Assembly: GCF_002742685.1 (NCBI RefSeq)
Contig: NZ_PEDM01000007.1
Span: forward strand, 27,216-91,215
DNA: 64,000 nucleotides
Source: Anoxybacillus flavithermus
GTDB lineage: Bacteria > Bacillota > Bacilli > Bacillales > Anoxybacillaceae
Reading direction: 5' to 3'
Every line of letters begins with the position of its first letter. The first letter of the stretch is position 1. A program made the translations under genes and the position numbers. Positions 43,418-52,251 of the stretch are shown here, in pieces. The notes below the pieces were generated by a model. That model ran no database searches, had not been told where the DNA came from, and saw only the letters and a program-made list of their open reading frames with translations.

Positions 43418-44245
43418 ATGCAAAAGAAAGCCGGTCCATTGTTTTATGTGTTTTTATTTGTTTTCGTTTTTTTAGTAATGTTTCCATTTTTATGGATTTT
43501 ATTAAGTTCGATTAAGCCGTTAAGCGAACTGTTTGGTGAAGAAGCGTTTAACTGGTTCACGAGCCATCCGACGTTAAAAAGTTACGTCTCTGTTTTCGTC
43601 AATTATCCGTTTTTAAAATATTTATGGAACAGCACAGTCATCGCGACGATTACGACGGTGTACACCGTATTTGTAGCAGCGTTTGCGGCGTATGCGATTG
43701 CGCGCCTCGATTTTAAAGGAAAGTCGATCATTTTAGGTATCGTGTTATCGGTATCGATGTTTCCACAAATTGCAACCATTTCGCCGATTTACATGTTTGT
43801 AAAAAAGTTTGAGTTAACAAATAGTTATTTAGGATTAATTATTCCGTACACAACGTTTGCATTGCCGCTTTCGATTTGGCTATTAGTAACGTTTTTCCGT
43901 AAAATTCCGTTTGATTTAGAAGAAGCAGCAAAAATGGACGGAGCAACACCGCTTCAAACGTATTTTAAAGTCATTTTGCCATTAGCAGTACCAGGTATTT
44001 TTACGACATCGATTCTCGTCTTTATTGCAGCATGGAACGAATTTTTATTTGCATTGACGATTAACACAGCAGAAAACTATAAAACGGTGCCAGTTGGTAT
44101 TGCGATGTTCCAAGGGCAATATACCATTCCATGGGGCGAGATTTCAGCAGCGACCGTTATCGTAACAATTCCGCTCGTCATTATGGTATTATTATTCCAA
44201 CGTCGTATTGTCTCAGGTTTAACGTCTGGTTCAGTGAAAGAGTAA
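43418..44245 (+). CDS. malG: MalG-type permease
   Basis: Second membrane subunit, 275 residues, six helices. EAA loop EEAAKMDGATPLQTYFKVILP. The C-terminus (RIVSGLTSGSVKE) ends in the Gly-Ser-Val-Lys tail typical of MalG. Starts 11 bases after malF with AGGAGG. Confidence 0.93.
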   Translation: MQKKAGPLFYVFLFVFVFLVMFPFLWILLSSIKPLSELFGEEAFNWFTSHPTLKSYVSVFVNYPFLKYLWNSTVIATITTVYTVFVAAFAAYAIARLDFKGKSIILGIVLSVSMFPQIATISPIYMFVKKFELTNSYLGLIIPYTTFALPLSIWLLVTFFRKIPFDLEEAAKMDGATPLQTYFKVILPLAVPGIFTTSILVFIAAWNEFLFALTINTAENYKTVPVGIAMFQGQYTIPWGEISAATVIVTIPLVIMVLLFQRRIVSGLTSGSVKE

Positions 44246-44263
44246 TGGAGAGGGGAAAAGAGA

Positions 44264-45973
44264 ATGGAATCGATTCCAAAAACGAAACAATGGTGGAAAG
44301 AAGCGGTTGTATATCAAATTTATCCGCGCAGTTTTAAAGATTCAAATGGGGACGGAATTGGCGATTTGCGCGGCATTATTGAAAAATTAGATTATTTACA
44401 AGAGCTCGGTATCGATGTCGTTTGGTTATCGCCTGTATATAAGTCGCCAAACGACGATAACGGCTATGACATTAGCGACTATCAAGACATTATGGACGAG
44501 TTTGGAACGCTATCTGATTGGGACGAACTGCTTTATGAAATGCATGCGCGTGGCATGAAATTAGTGATGGATTTAGTCGTCAATCATACGTCTGATGAAC
44601 ATCATTGGTTTATTGAATCGCGCAAGTCGAAAGATAATCCGTACCGTGATTATTACATTTGGCGTCCGGGAAAAGACGGAAAGGAACCGAACAATTGGCA
44701 ATCGTTTTTCAGCGGTTCAGCTTGGCAATACGACGAAGCAACAGGAGAATATTATTTACATTTATTTTCGAAAAAACAGCCGGATTTAAACTGGGAAAAC
44801 GAAAAGGTGCGCGAAGAAATTTTCAACATGATGACATGGTGGTTAGACCGTGGCATTGACGGATTTCGCATGGACGTCATTAACTTATTGTCAAAAGTCG
44901 AAGGTTTGCCAGATGCGCCGGTGACAAATCCTGACGACTATTATCAATGGGGCGGACAATATTTTGTTAACGGACCAAAGTTAATGGACTATTTGCGTGA
45001 AATGAAAGAAAAAGTGTTAAGTAAATACGACATTATGACGGTCGGAGAAACACCGATGGTGACGACGGAAGATGCGATTCGATTTACGAACGAGCAAGAC
45101 GGCGTTATGAATATGTTGTTTCAATTTGAGCATATGGATGTTGACTCAAAACCGGGAAGTCATCTTGGAAAATGGGATATTCAACCGTGGAAGTTGACGG
45201 ATTTGAAAAAAATTATGAGCAAATGGCAAGTGGAGCTTCACGGAAAAGGATGGAATTCGCTTTATTTAGAAAATCATGATCAACCGCGTTCCGTATCTCG
45301 TTTTGGCGATGATAAAACATATCGGGTCGAAAGTGCAAAAATGTTGGCGACATGGCTACATATGATGCAAGGGACGCCATACATTTATCAAGGACAAGAA
45401 ATTGGTATGACAAATGTTGCGTTTCCGTCTATTGAATATTATCGCGACGTGGAAACGATTAATTTATGGAACGATGTTGTCGTCAATAAAGGGTATGACC
45501 CAGACAAAATTTTAAAAGCGATTCATTATCGCGGTCGTGACAATGCGCGTACGCCGATGCAATGGGATGCGACAGAACACGCAGGTTTTACGACAGGCAC
45601 CCCATGGATCGACGTCAATCCGAATTATCGCGACATTAACGTTGAACAAGCATTAAAAGATGAAAACTCGGTGTTCCATTATTACAAAAAGCTGATTCGC
45701 CTTCGAAAAGAACATCCGATTATCGTGTACGGTTCATACGAGCTGTTGCTTGAAGATGATGAACAAATTTATGCATATGTGCGCAAGTTCAACAATGAAC
45801 AGTTGCTTGTCATCACAAACTTTAGTAGCGAGCAACCGACTTTTACATTGCCAGCACACATTACGTTTACGGAAAAACAATTGCTCATTAGCAACTATGC
45901 GGTTGATGAAAATGAGGCGATTGACACGATCGTGCTCAAACCGTATGAAGCACGTGTATATAAGTTAAAGTAA
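44264..45973 (+). CDS. malL: Oligo-1,6-glucosidase (GH13)
   Basis: Cytoplasmic glucosidase acting on isomaltose-type alpha-1,6 bonds of imported oligosaccharides, perhaps also trehalulose or sucrose. 569 residues; catalytic Asp204 (GFRMDV), Glu262 (TVGETP), Asp339 (LENHDQPR). Val205 after the nucleophile is the marker of alpha-1,6-specific members, unlike Ala200 of the paralogue at 1524. It closely resembles recalled B. cereus oligo-1,6-glucosidase. Last gene of the mal operon, 18 bases after malG. Confidence 0.93.
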   Translation: MESIPKTKQWWKEAVVYQIYPRSFKDSNGDGIGDLRGIIEKLDYLQELGIDVVWLSPVYKSPNDDNGYDISDYQDIMDEFGTLSDWDELLYEMHARGMKLVMDLVVNHTSDEHHWFIESRKSKDNPYRDYYIWRPGKDGKEPNNWQSFFSGSAWQYDEATGEYYLHLFSKKQPDLNWENEKVREEIFNMMTWWLDRGIDGFRMDVINLLSKVEGLPDAPVTNPDDYYQWGGQYFVNGPKLMDYLREMKEKVLSKYDIMTVGETPMVTTEDAIRFTNEQDGVMNMLFQFEHMDVDSKPGSHLGKWDIQPWKLTDLKKIMSKWQVELHGKGWNSLYLENHDQPRSVSRFGDDKTYRVESAKMLATWLHMMQGTPYIYQGQEIGMTNVAFPSIEYYRDVETINLWNDVVVNKGYDPDKILKAIHYRGRDNARTPMQWDATEHAGFTTGTPWIDVNPNYRDINVEQALKDENSVFHYYKKLIRLRKEHPIIVYGSYELLLEDDEQIYAYVRKFNNEQLLVITNFSSEQPTFTLPAHITFTEKQLLISNYAVDENEAIDTIVLKPYEARVYKLK

Positions 45974-46003
45974 AAAGCAGCCACGCAGGCTGCTTTTTAC
46001 TTT
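45967..46003. terminator. Terminator of the mal operon
   Basis: A 16-bp stem (AAAGTAAAAAGCAGCC side and complement), loop of 5; also ends convergent yhfH. Confidence 0.92.
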
Positions 46004-46133
46004 AACAAGTGACGTTTAAACATTGAACGCAAATGTTTCCATAGCATTCATGTTGTTCTTCCATTTCTTTACCACACTCGCAACATGTTTTTGGAGGTAA
46101 CTTTTTATAAAATTCAGACATTTTTTCTAACAT
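46002..46133 (-). CDS. yhfH: YhfH-family zinc-ribbon peptide
   Basis: A 43-residue protein: EFYKKLPPKTCCECGKEMEE start, then HECYGNICVQCLNVTC. Two Cys pairs (CCEC, CVQC-type) form a probable zinc ribbon, matching the YhfH family, which lies next to yhfI in B. subtilis. AAGGGGATGGGGAG precedes the ATG. Below ordinary ORF length limits. Function unknown. Confidence 0.82.
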   Translation of the reverse strand: MLEKMSEFYKKLPPKTCCECGKEMEEQHECYGNICVQCLNVTC

Positions 46134-46286
46134 AACTCCCCATCCCCTTCGTTTTTGTTAATCTCATTGTATTATAACAGATATACATTTGTCAATAGTT
46201 GTTTTATAACATTTGCGTGTGTGAAATTTGTTCAGAAATTTGGTATTGTGTAGTTGTACACATTTTTGCAAGGAAGGTGAATACAT

Positions 46287-47021
46287 ATGAAAGTGACAGT
46301 GATCGGTTATTGGGGAGCATTTCCGAAAAAAAATGAAGCGACGTCATGTTATTTATTTGAATATGACGGGTTTCGCTTGTTAGTCGACTGCGGAAGCGGA
46401 GCGTTAGCACAGCTGCAAAACGTCATTGACATTGAACAAATTGACGCGGTCATCGTATCGCATTACCATCACGATCACGTGGCGGACATCGGTCCACTTC
46501 AATATGCTCGACTTATTAAGAAAAATTTAGGTGTGGATTTGCCGGAGTTACCGATTTACGGTCATTCCCTCGATCGCGATGGCTTTGCGCGCCTTGCGCA
46601 TAAAGGGGTGACAAAAGGGGTCGCATATAATCCGAATGAGACGCTTCATATCGGTCCGTTTACCATTTCGTTTATGCGAACGGAGCATCCAGCCATTTGT
46701 TATGCAATGCGCATAGAAGCAGGGGGAAAAACAGTTGTGTATACAGCGGATTCAAGCTATTTACCGCAGTTTGTTCCTTTTGCGAAACATGCACATTTGC
46801 TCATTTGTGAATGCAACTTTTACGCAGGACAAAACGCCAAACAAGCAGGGCATATGACGAGCGAAGAAGCAGCGACGATCGCTCGTGATGCAGGCGTTGA
46901 AACATTGTTACTGACGCACTTGCCGCATTTCGGAAACATCGAACAGCTTGTCAACGAAGCAAAAACGATTTTCCACGGCGATGTGCAATTAGCAAAAACA
47001 AGATGGACATGGGAAGAATAA
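46287..47021 (+). CDS. yhfI: Metallo-beta-lactamase fold hydrolase YhfI
   Basis: RNase Z-like MBL-fold protein, 244 residues. Metal ligands in SHYHHDHVADIG (about residues 58-69), TADSSY and LTHLPHFG. AAGGAAGGTGA supplies the RBS. Substrate unknown; relatives are phosphodiesterases or arylsulfatase-like. Confidence 0.9.
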   Translation: MKVTVIGYWGAFPKKNEATSCYLFEYDGFRLLVDCGSGALAQLQNVIDIEQIDAVIVSHYHHDHVADIGPLQYARLIKKNLGVDLPELPIYGHSLDRDGFARLAHKGVTKGVAYNPNETLHIGPFTISFMRTEHPAICYAMRIEAGGKTVVYTADSSYLPQFVPFAKHAHLLICECNFYAGQNAKQAGHMTSEEAATIARDAGVETLLLTHLPHFGNIEQLVNEAKTIFHGDVQLAKTRWTWEE

Positions 47022-47054
47022 GTGATTGGCTACCTCTCTTTTTAGGTGATTCAA

Positions 47055-47267
47055 ATGACGTGGTGGCAATACGGAATAGTTAGCTATATAGTTATTTTTT
47101 GTTGGTTTTTGTTTTCTTCCTATGTTACTCATCGCTGGACATCAAAACAAGAGTGTAAACCTTCGCATCGCGTTTTGCTTAAACGTGACAGCATTCAAAC
47201 GCTTGTTTTGACTACTATACTCGTTATTTTATATTTTTTTGATATTAAATTTCCTTTTATAAAGTAA
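47055..47267 (+). CDS. 70-residue membrane protein, unknown
   Basis: Two hydrophobic helices (about 5-25 and 50-65) around a basic loop (HRWTSKQECKPSHRVLLKRD). TAGGTGAT lies before the ATG at 47055. Ends at a strong terminator. No family recognised. Confidence 0.6.
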   Translation: MTWWQYGIVSYIVIFCWFLFSSYVTHRWTSKQECKPSHRVLLKRDSIQTLVLTTILVILYFFDIKFPFIK

Positions 47268-47279
47268 ATGGAGATGATG

Positions 47280-47323
47280 AGGCTAATCTCAAAACGTGTT
47301 TACAGTTTGGGATTAGCCTTTTT
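47280..47323 (+). terminator. Terminator before the acetate module
   Basis: AGGCTAATCTCAAA/TTTGGGATTAGCCT, 14-bp stem with one T-G pair, loop of 12, T-run. Confidence 0.9.
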
Positions 47324-47391
47324 CAGTTAGATTCTTTGTTGTATTTGTTATAATACAGAATAAAAATTTTGAAAATTTTTTGAACAGGTGC

Positions 47392-47499
47392 TTGACGATG
47401 GATTGAAAAGTAGAGATAATATGGTTGTGTTAGAATTTTCTTAAAATTTAGTAACATGTGTTAGGAGGTGGGGGTTAAAAGAAAATGATAACGCTTACA
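47392..47499 (+). promoter_or_regulatory. Promoter and cre-like site of the symporter operon
   Basis: TTGACG (47392-47397), N17, GATAAT (47415-47420). ATGATAACGCTTACA at 47485-47499 fits the cre consensus at 14 of 15 positions, about 60 bases downstream of the predicted start, a road-block position used by CcpA. A second TATAAT near 47349 and a purine-rich AGGAGGTGGGGG at 47463-47474 with no real gene behind it are also present. Confidence 0.68.
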
Positions 47500-47518
47500 A
47501 ACTGAAGGGGGGATTTGT

Positions 47519-47722
47519 TTGATTGTGTTTTACCTCATCTTAGGGATTACGATCGTGAGCTTGTACGTTGCTTTTCGCAAGCAAAAGCCTTTCTTTTTAC
47601 TCATTCCATTCTTGTCAGTCTTCGCTTACTTTTTATTTGAAGTCATAACGTTCCCAGCACCATTTTTTGAAACGGTCAAATTTATTTTTAATTTGGGGGT
47701 GTGTTTGTTTGAAACAAATTGA
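47519..47722 (+). CDS. 67-residue membrane protein at the head of the symporter operon
   Basis: Very hydrophobic, about two helices (VFYLILGITIVSLYVAF and FLLIPFLSVFAYFLFEVITF). TTG start after AAGGGGGGA. Its last 14 bases overlap the DUF485 gene, so the two are probably coupled. No known family recognised; probably an accessory subunit. Confidence 0.6.
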   Translation: MIVFYLILGITIVSLYVAFRKQKPFFLLIPFLSVFAYFLFEVITFPAPFFETVKFIFNLGVCLFETN

Positions 47723-48011
47723 TAAAAAAGTGGCGGATGCATATTTCCGTGAGCGTGTGCGGTTAATTGTTATTTTTTTGATCATTTGGTTTATTGTATC
47801 ATTTGGCGTCGTTATGTTCGCGGAGTCATTTAAAAATATGACGTTTAACGGTTTCCCATTCCATTACTTTATGGGAGCACAAGGAGCTGTTGCGACGTTT
47901 ATCATCTTGTTGTTTATTAACGCAAAAGTAAGTGACAACATTGATAAAAAGTACGGCATTAGCGAAGAGAAAAACGAACAATTAAGCGCAGGCAAAGCGC
48001 TTGATCATTAA
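47709..48011 (+). CDS. DUF485 membrane protein, symporter partner
   Basis: A 100-residue protein with a basic N-terminus (KQIDKKVADAYFRERVR) and two helices (LIVIFLIIWFIVSFGVVMFA and YFMGAQGAVATFIILLFINAKV), the DUF485 form that regularly precedes ActP-type symporters (YjcH/YwcB). TTG start with GGGGGTG upstream; the longer frame is out of keeping with the family. It sits 26 bases before the symporter. Confidence 0.85.
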   Translation: MKQIDKKVADAYFRERVRLIVIFLIIWFIVSFGVVMFAESFKNMTFNGFPFHYFMGAQGAVATFIILLFINAKVSDNIDKKYGISEEKNEQLSAGKALDH

Positions 48012-48037
48012 GAGAACAAAGGGGAAGGGGGAGCAAT

Positions 48038-49687
48038 ATGGATACACAATTTCTTGTGTCTTTATCCATTATTATCGCATCATTTGCGTTATATATCGGA
48101 ATTGCAATTTACAATAAGGCGAAAGAAACGTCTGATTTCTACGTAGCAGGTCGTGGCATTTCTCCGTTTTCAAACGGAATGGCGATCGCCGCGGACTGGA
48201 TGAGTGCGGCATCCTTTATCGGTATGGCCGGTACGATTATGTTGTTAGGATACGACGGCCTTGCATACATTATGGGCTGGACGGGTGGTTATTTGTTGCT
48301 TACGTTTTTACTCGCTCCACAGCTTCGCAAATATGGTCGCTATACGGTGCCAGAGTTTATCGGCGACCGTTATGAAAGTCATACGGCTCGCATGATTGCT
48401 GCTCTTTGTACAATTATTATTTCGTTCGTTTATTCAATCGGTCAGCTTTCTGGTTCGGGCGTTGTTATCGGGCGTTTGCTTGAAGTGGACGCAAAAGTTG
48501 GTACGATGATTGGTGTTGTATTAATTGCGTTTTATGCTGCGTTTGGCGGAATGAAAGGAATTACATGGACGCAAGTAGCGCAATACGTTATTTTAATTAT
48601 CGCTTACTTAATCCCGGTCGTTTTCATGTCGCTTCAGTTGACAGGAAATCCAATTCCGTGGCTTTCTTACGGAAAAATTGTTGGTGAGTTTCAACAGCTT
48701 GATCAACAGTTAGGCATTTCGCAATATACGGATCCGTTTTTAAAAGGTAGCAAATGGCAGTTTCTTGCTCTTATGTTTACGTTAATGGCTGGAACAGCGG
48801 GTCTTCCGCACGTCATCGTTCGCTTTTATACGGTATCAACGATGAAAGCGGCACGTTGGTCAGGGGCATGGGCGCTTTTATTTATCGGGTTACTTTATTT
48901 ATCAGCGCCTGCGTATGCTGCATTTTCACGCTTCATCCTCATTAAAAATGTCGTCGGTCAAAAAATTAGCGAATTGCCAGCATGGACAGAAAAATGGATT
49001 AACACAGGGAAGTTGCAAATTGCTGATGCAAACGGCGACGGTATTTTACAATGGCAAGAGATGGTCATTAGCAACGACATCGTCGTAATGGCGACGCCAG
49101 AAATTGCAAATCTCGGTATGTTCGTTATCGGCTTAGTCGCAGCTGGAGCGATGGCGGCAGCGTTATCGACAGCAGGTGGTTTAATGATTGCTATTTCGTC
49201 ATCGTTTGCGCATGACATTTACTATCGTATTTTACGTCCGAACGCATCAGAGCAAAATCGTTTGCTTGTTGCGCGTATTTCGATCGTTGCGGCAACGGTG
49301 TTAGCTGGTTTAGTCGCATTAAACCCACCGGGCGTTATTACACAAATTGTTGCATGGGCGTTTGCGATTGCGGCAAGTACGTTCTTCCCAGCGCTTGTGC
49401 TTGGGGTATGGTGGAAACGCTCAAATGCGGCTGGTGCCATTGCAGGTATGCTTGTTGGTTTAGCCGTTTCGTTAGGCTACATTTTAGCAGCGAAATACGG
49501 TGGCTTTTCAGTTGCAGGAATTGTTGATACAGGGGCAGGAATTTTTGGAGCAGTCGCCGCGATTGCAGCGAACGTCGTCGTTTCATTGATGACGAAAGAG
49601 CCTTCGCAATCTGTGCAAGAAGAAGTATATGACCTCCGTTATCCAGAACAAATGACATACAAAGACGGTCAAGTGTGGATGAGATAA
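48038..49687 (+). CDS. Sodium:solute symporter, ActP (acetate) type
   Basis: Membrane carrier of the SSS family, 549 residues and about 13 helices. AADWMSAASFIGMAG, GYLLLTFLLAPQLRKYGRYTVPEFIGDRY and LSTAGGLMIAISSSFAHDIYY are hallmark segments of acetate/pyruvate-type members. The extracytoplasmic loop holds a complete EF-hand-like 12-residue loop DANGDGILQWQE (330-341). Acetate is the favoured substrate because of DUF485 and the downstream pair, but short-chain monocarboxylates are also possible. Confidence 0.88.
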   Translation: MDTQFLVSLSIIIASFALYIGIAIYNKAKETSDFYVAGRGISPFSNGMAIAADWMSAASFIGMAGTIMLLGYDGLAYIMGWTGGYLLLTFLLAPQLRKYGRYTVPEFIGDRYESHTARMIAALCTIIISFVYSIGQLSGSGVVIGRLLEVDAKVGTMIGVVLIAFYAAFGGMKGITWTQVAQYVILIIAYLIPVVFMSLQLTGNPIPWLSYGKIVGEFQQLDQQLGISQYTDPFLKGSKWQFLALMFTLMAGTAGLPHVIVRFYTVSTMKAARWSGAWALLFIGLLYLSAPAYAAFSRFILIKNVVGQKISELPAWTEKWINTGKLQIADANGDGILQWQEMVISNDIVVMATPEIANLGMFVIGLVAAGAMAAALSTAGGLMIAISSSFAHDIYYRILRPNASEQNRLLVARISIVAATVLAGLVALNPPGVITQIVAWAFAIAASTFFPALVLGVWWKRSNAAGAIAGMLVGLAVSLGYILAAKYGGFSVAGIVDTGAGIFGAVAAIAANVVVSLMTKEPSQSVQEEVYDLRYPEQMTYKDGQVWMR

Positions 49688-49694
49688 TGTAAAA

Positions 49695-49722
49695 GGCATC
49701 TGTGTATACAGATGCCGTTTTT
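49695..49722 (+). terminator. Intra-cluster terminator or attenuator
   Basis: GGCATCTGT-GTAT-ACAGATGCC followed by GTTTTT, between the symporter and the CBS/DUF294 gene. It may reduce rather than end transcription, since the next gene lies 25 bases on. Confidence 0.78.
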
Positions 49723-49740
49723 ATAAGGGAGGGGATATTG

Positions 49741-51576
49741 ATGCATCCATTATTTCAGGGGTTGCCACAACGTGAAATCGAACAGCTTATCGCTGAATGT
49801 GAACAAAAGACGTTTGACAAAGACGATCTCATTTTAGGGAAAAATGAGCGGCGCAAAGGGCTTGTTTTGTTGCTTGATGGGGTGGCGGAAGTATACGTTG
49901 AGCATGAAGGGTATGATGAAGTGCTTGAAGTGGTGCAAAAAGGCGGAATTATCGGGTTTTCAAGCTTAGCTCATTTTTTAGGTGTGTCGAAAAACGATGG
50001 AAAAGAGGAGCTCGTTGCTGTACGGGCGGCGGAACGATGCGAAGTGCTTGTTATGCCGTTTTCTGTCTTAACACGGTTATGGGATGATCCGAACGTGCAT
50101 GACTATTTACTTGCGCAGGCGTGTGTTCGTTTAAAAGATGTGTATGTGTCGCTTGCTGAACAAGTCAAACAAGCGCGGAAATTTGGTGATTCCACATCAT
50201 TTGTCGTTCCTGTGCAAGATTTAATGATACGTAATGTCGTCACTTTACCACCAACGGCAACGGTGCAAGAAGCAGCAAAAAAAATGGCGACCACTCACAT
50301 TAGTTCGATCGTCGTGACAGATGAACAAAAGTTGTGTGGAATTTTAACGGAAACGGATCTTGTCGAACGTGTGCTAGGACAATCACTTCCGTATGATACA
50401 GCTATTGAACGAGTGATGACAAAACATGTCGCGACGATTTCACGATTTGCGTATTATTACGATGCGCTTGCGATGATGATTGAACGTGGGGTAAAACATT
50501 TGCCTGTTGTAGATGGCGAAAAAGTAGAAGGGATTGTGACGTTTTCAGATTTAATGCGCAAGAAAAATGAAAGCATGATGCGCACCATTCAACAAATCGA
50601 TTATGCCGATGAACAGACGTTGACAAAAGTGAAAACGGCAATTTACGAGTTGTTAGCAACGATGTTGCGCGATCAAGTGCCGATTGCTCAATGTTTAAAT
50701 ACGATTACGAAACTGTACGATCGACTCGTCTACCGTTGTTTATCGTTAGCGATCGAACAAGTAGGAGATCCTCCGAGCCGTTTTGCTTTTTACCAAATGG
50801 GATCAAGCGGACGGAGAGAGCAGTTTTTACTTACCGATCAAGATCATTTTCTTGTATATGAAAGCGAGGAGTACGCACCGTATTTTGCAACGCTTGGAGA
50901 GGCGATTGTGCACATGATGGAGAAAGCGGGATATGAGCGATGCAAAGGGAAAATGATGGCGAGCGAAGAAGCGTGGCGTGGTTCGCTTGAAACGTGGAAA
51001 GATCGATTGCGCGAGTGGATGATTCATGCGACAAATGACAATTTGTTGTTGGCGCAAAACTTTTTCTCGTATCGGTTTGTATATGGAGATGTAGACTTGC
51101 ATCGCACGTTTGAACAACAAATTCGCGAGCAGTTAAACCGCGCGAAAATTTTCTTTTTTCGTCTTGTTGAGATGGAAAGGCAAAATGAAATTCCGACACT
51201 TGATCGCCCGATTCGTTCGATTTTCGGGCTTGAGCGGAAAACAATCGATATGAAAAAAGAAGTGTTATTCCCTTACCACCATAGCATACAAATTTTAGGG
51301 CTCATTCATGGGATCGTATCTGGCACACCGTTTGAGCGAATTGAGAGGCTAAAAGAAAAGCAAGTGTTGTCTCCTGCGTTTGCGAAAGATGTGCAAAAAG
51401 CGGCAGAAAACGTTTTATCTATTTACATCCGCCATAAATGGAATCATTATAAAGCAAACAAACAATCGTCTTCTGTTTTGTCGTTTACAACGATGACGAC
51501 GCGTGAGAAAGATGAACTTATTTTAAGTTTAAAAACGTTAAAACAACTGCAAGCACAATTATTTTCTCATTTTTAA
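49741..51576 (+). CDS. cNMP-binding/CBS/DUF294 nucleotidyltransferase-like signalling protein
   Basis: A 611-residue regulator with a Crp-like cyclic-nucleotide-binding domain (about 5-140), two CBS motifs (about 160-275), a GlnD-like nucleotidyltransferase core with GSSGRREQ (354-361) and TDQD (365-368), and a DUF294 C-terminal domain. CBS pairs usually sense adenine nucleotides. In many bacteria this protein and the next gene's exonuclease follow acetate symporters, suggesting a control role. AAGGGAGGGGA precedes the ATG. Confidence 0.86.
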   Translation: MHPLFQGLPQREIEQLIAECEQKTFDKDDLILGKNERRKGLVLLLDGVAEVYVEHEGYDEVLEVVQKGGIIGFSSLAHFLGVSKNDGKEELVAVRAAERCEVLVMPFSVLTRLWDDPNVHDYLLAQACVRLKDVYVSLAEQVKQARKFGDSTSFVVPVQDLMIRNVVTLPPTATVQEAAKKMATTHISSIVVTDEQKLCGILTETDLVERVLGQSLPYDTAIERVMTKHVATISRFAYYYDALAMMIERGVKHLPVVDGEKVEGIVTFSDLMRKKNESMMRTIQQIDYADEQTLTKVKTAIYELLATMLRDQVPIAQCLNTITKLYDRLVYRCLSLAIEQVGDPPSRFAFYQMGSSGRREQFLLTDQDHFLVYESEEYAPYFATLGEAIVHMMEKAGYERCKGKMMASEEAWRGSLETWKDRLREWMIHATNDNLLLAQNFFSYRFVYGDVDLHRTFEQQIREQLNRAKIFFFRLVEMERQNEIPTLDRPIRSIFGLERKTIDMKKEVLFPYHHSIQILGLIHGIVSGTPFERIERLKEKQVLSPAFAKDVQKAAENVLSIYIRHKWNHYKANKQSSSVLSFTTMTTREKDELILSLKTLKQLQAQLFSHF

Positions 51577-51587
51577 GGGGGATGATG

Positions 51588-52250
51588 ATGTTTTTTTTAC
51601 GCAAGGCGATTGATTATAAGTTAAATGATAACATTCCATTATCGACACCCATTGATGACGTTGTTTTTACCGTATTTGATACGGAAACGACTGGATTTGA
51701 TGTAGCGACAACGGATCGGTTAATCGAAATCGGTGCGGTGCAAGTAAAAGGAACGAAAGTGCTTGAAGACGAGACGTTTCATACGTATGTGAACCCAAAT
51801 CGTGACATCCCACCAGTTATTGTTGAATTGACAAACATTACGGAAGAAAAAGTGAAACATGCGCCGATGGCAATTGAAGCATTGCAACAATTTTTTCAAT
51901 TTGTTGAACAAAAACGAAGTGTGTGCTTTGTCGGCCACTACATTTCGTTTGATTTGTTTGTGATGAAACACGAATTGCGCCGAGAAAAAATGAAATTTCG
52001 CAAACCGACGTTTATCGATACGCTTGATTTAATTGGCTTTATTGCACCGTCATATGATATGCGCGATTTAGAGCGATATGCCCAAGCATTTGGCACGCGC
52101 ATGTACGAACGCCATTCCGCCATTGGCGATGCGCTCACGACCGCGTATTTATTCGTTGAGCTATTAGAACAATTTCGCATGCGCGGCTATCGAACGTGGG
52201 GAGAATTGCTGCGCGCCACAGATAGCCAAATGCGCTCCATATCTTTTTAA
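51588..52250 (+). CDS. DEDDh 3'-5' exonuclease, DnaQ-like
   Basis: Predicted 3'-5' exonuclease of 220 residues. Metal-binding residues: Asp31 and Glu33 in FDTETTGFD, then GHYISFDLF and the final HSAIGDALTTAY (His and Asp). AAGGGGG precedes three ATGs; 51588 has the best spacing. It is 11 bases after the DUF294 gene, a conserved partnership. Whether it acts on DNA, RNA or small nucleotides is unknown. Confidence 0.88.
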   Translation: MFFLRKAIDYKLNDNIPLSTPIDDVVFTVFDTETTGFDVATTDRLIEIGAVQVKGTKVLEDETFHTYVNPNRDIPPVIVELTNITEEKVKHAPMAIEALQQFFQFVEQKRSVCFVGHYISFDLFVMKHELRREKMKFRKPTFIDTLDLIGFIAPSYDMRDLERYAQAFGTRMYERHSAIGDALTTAYLFVELLEQFRMRGYRTWGELLRATDSQMRSISF

Positions 52251-52251
52251 T

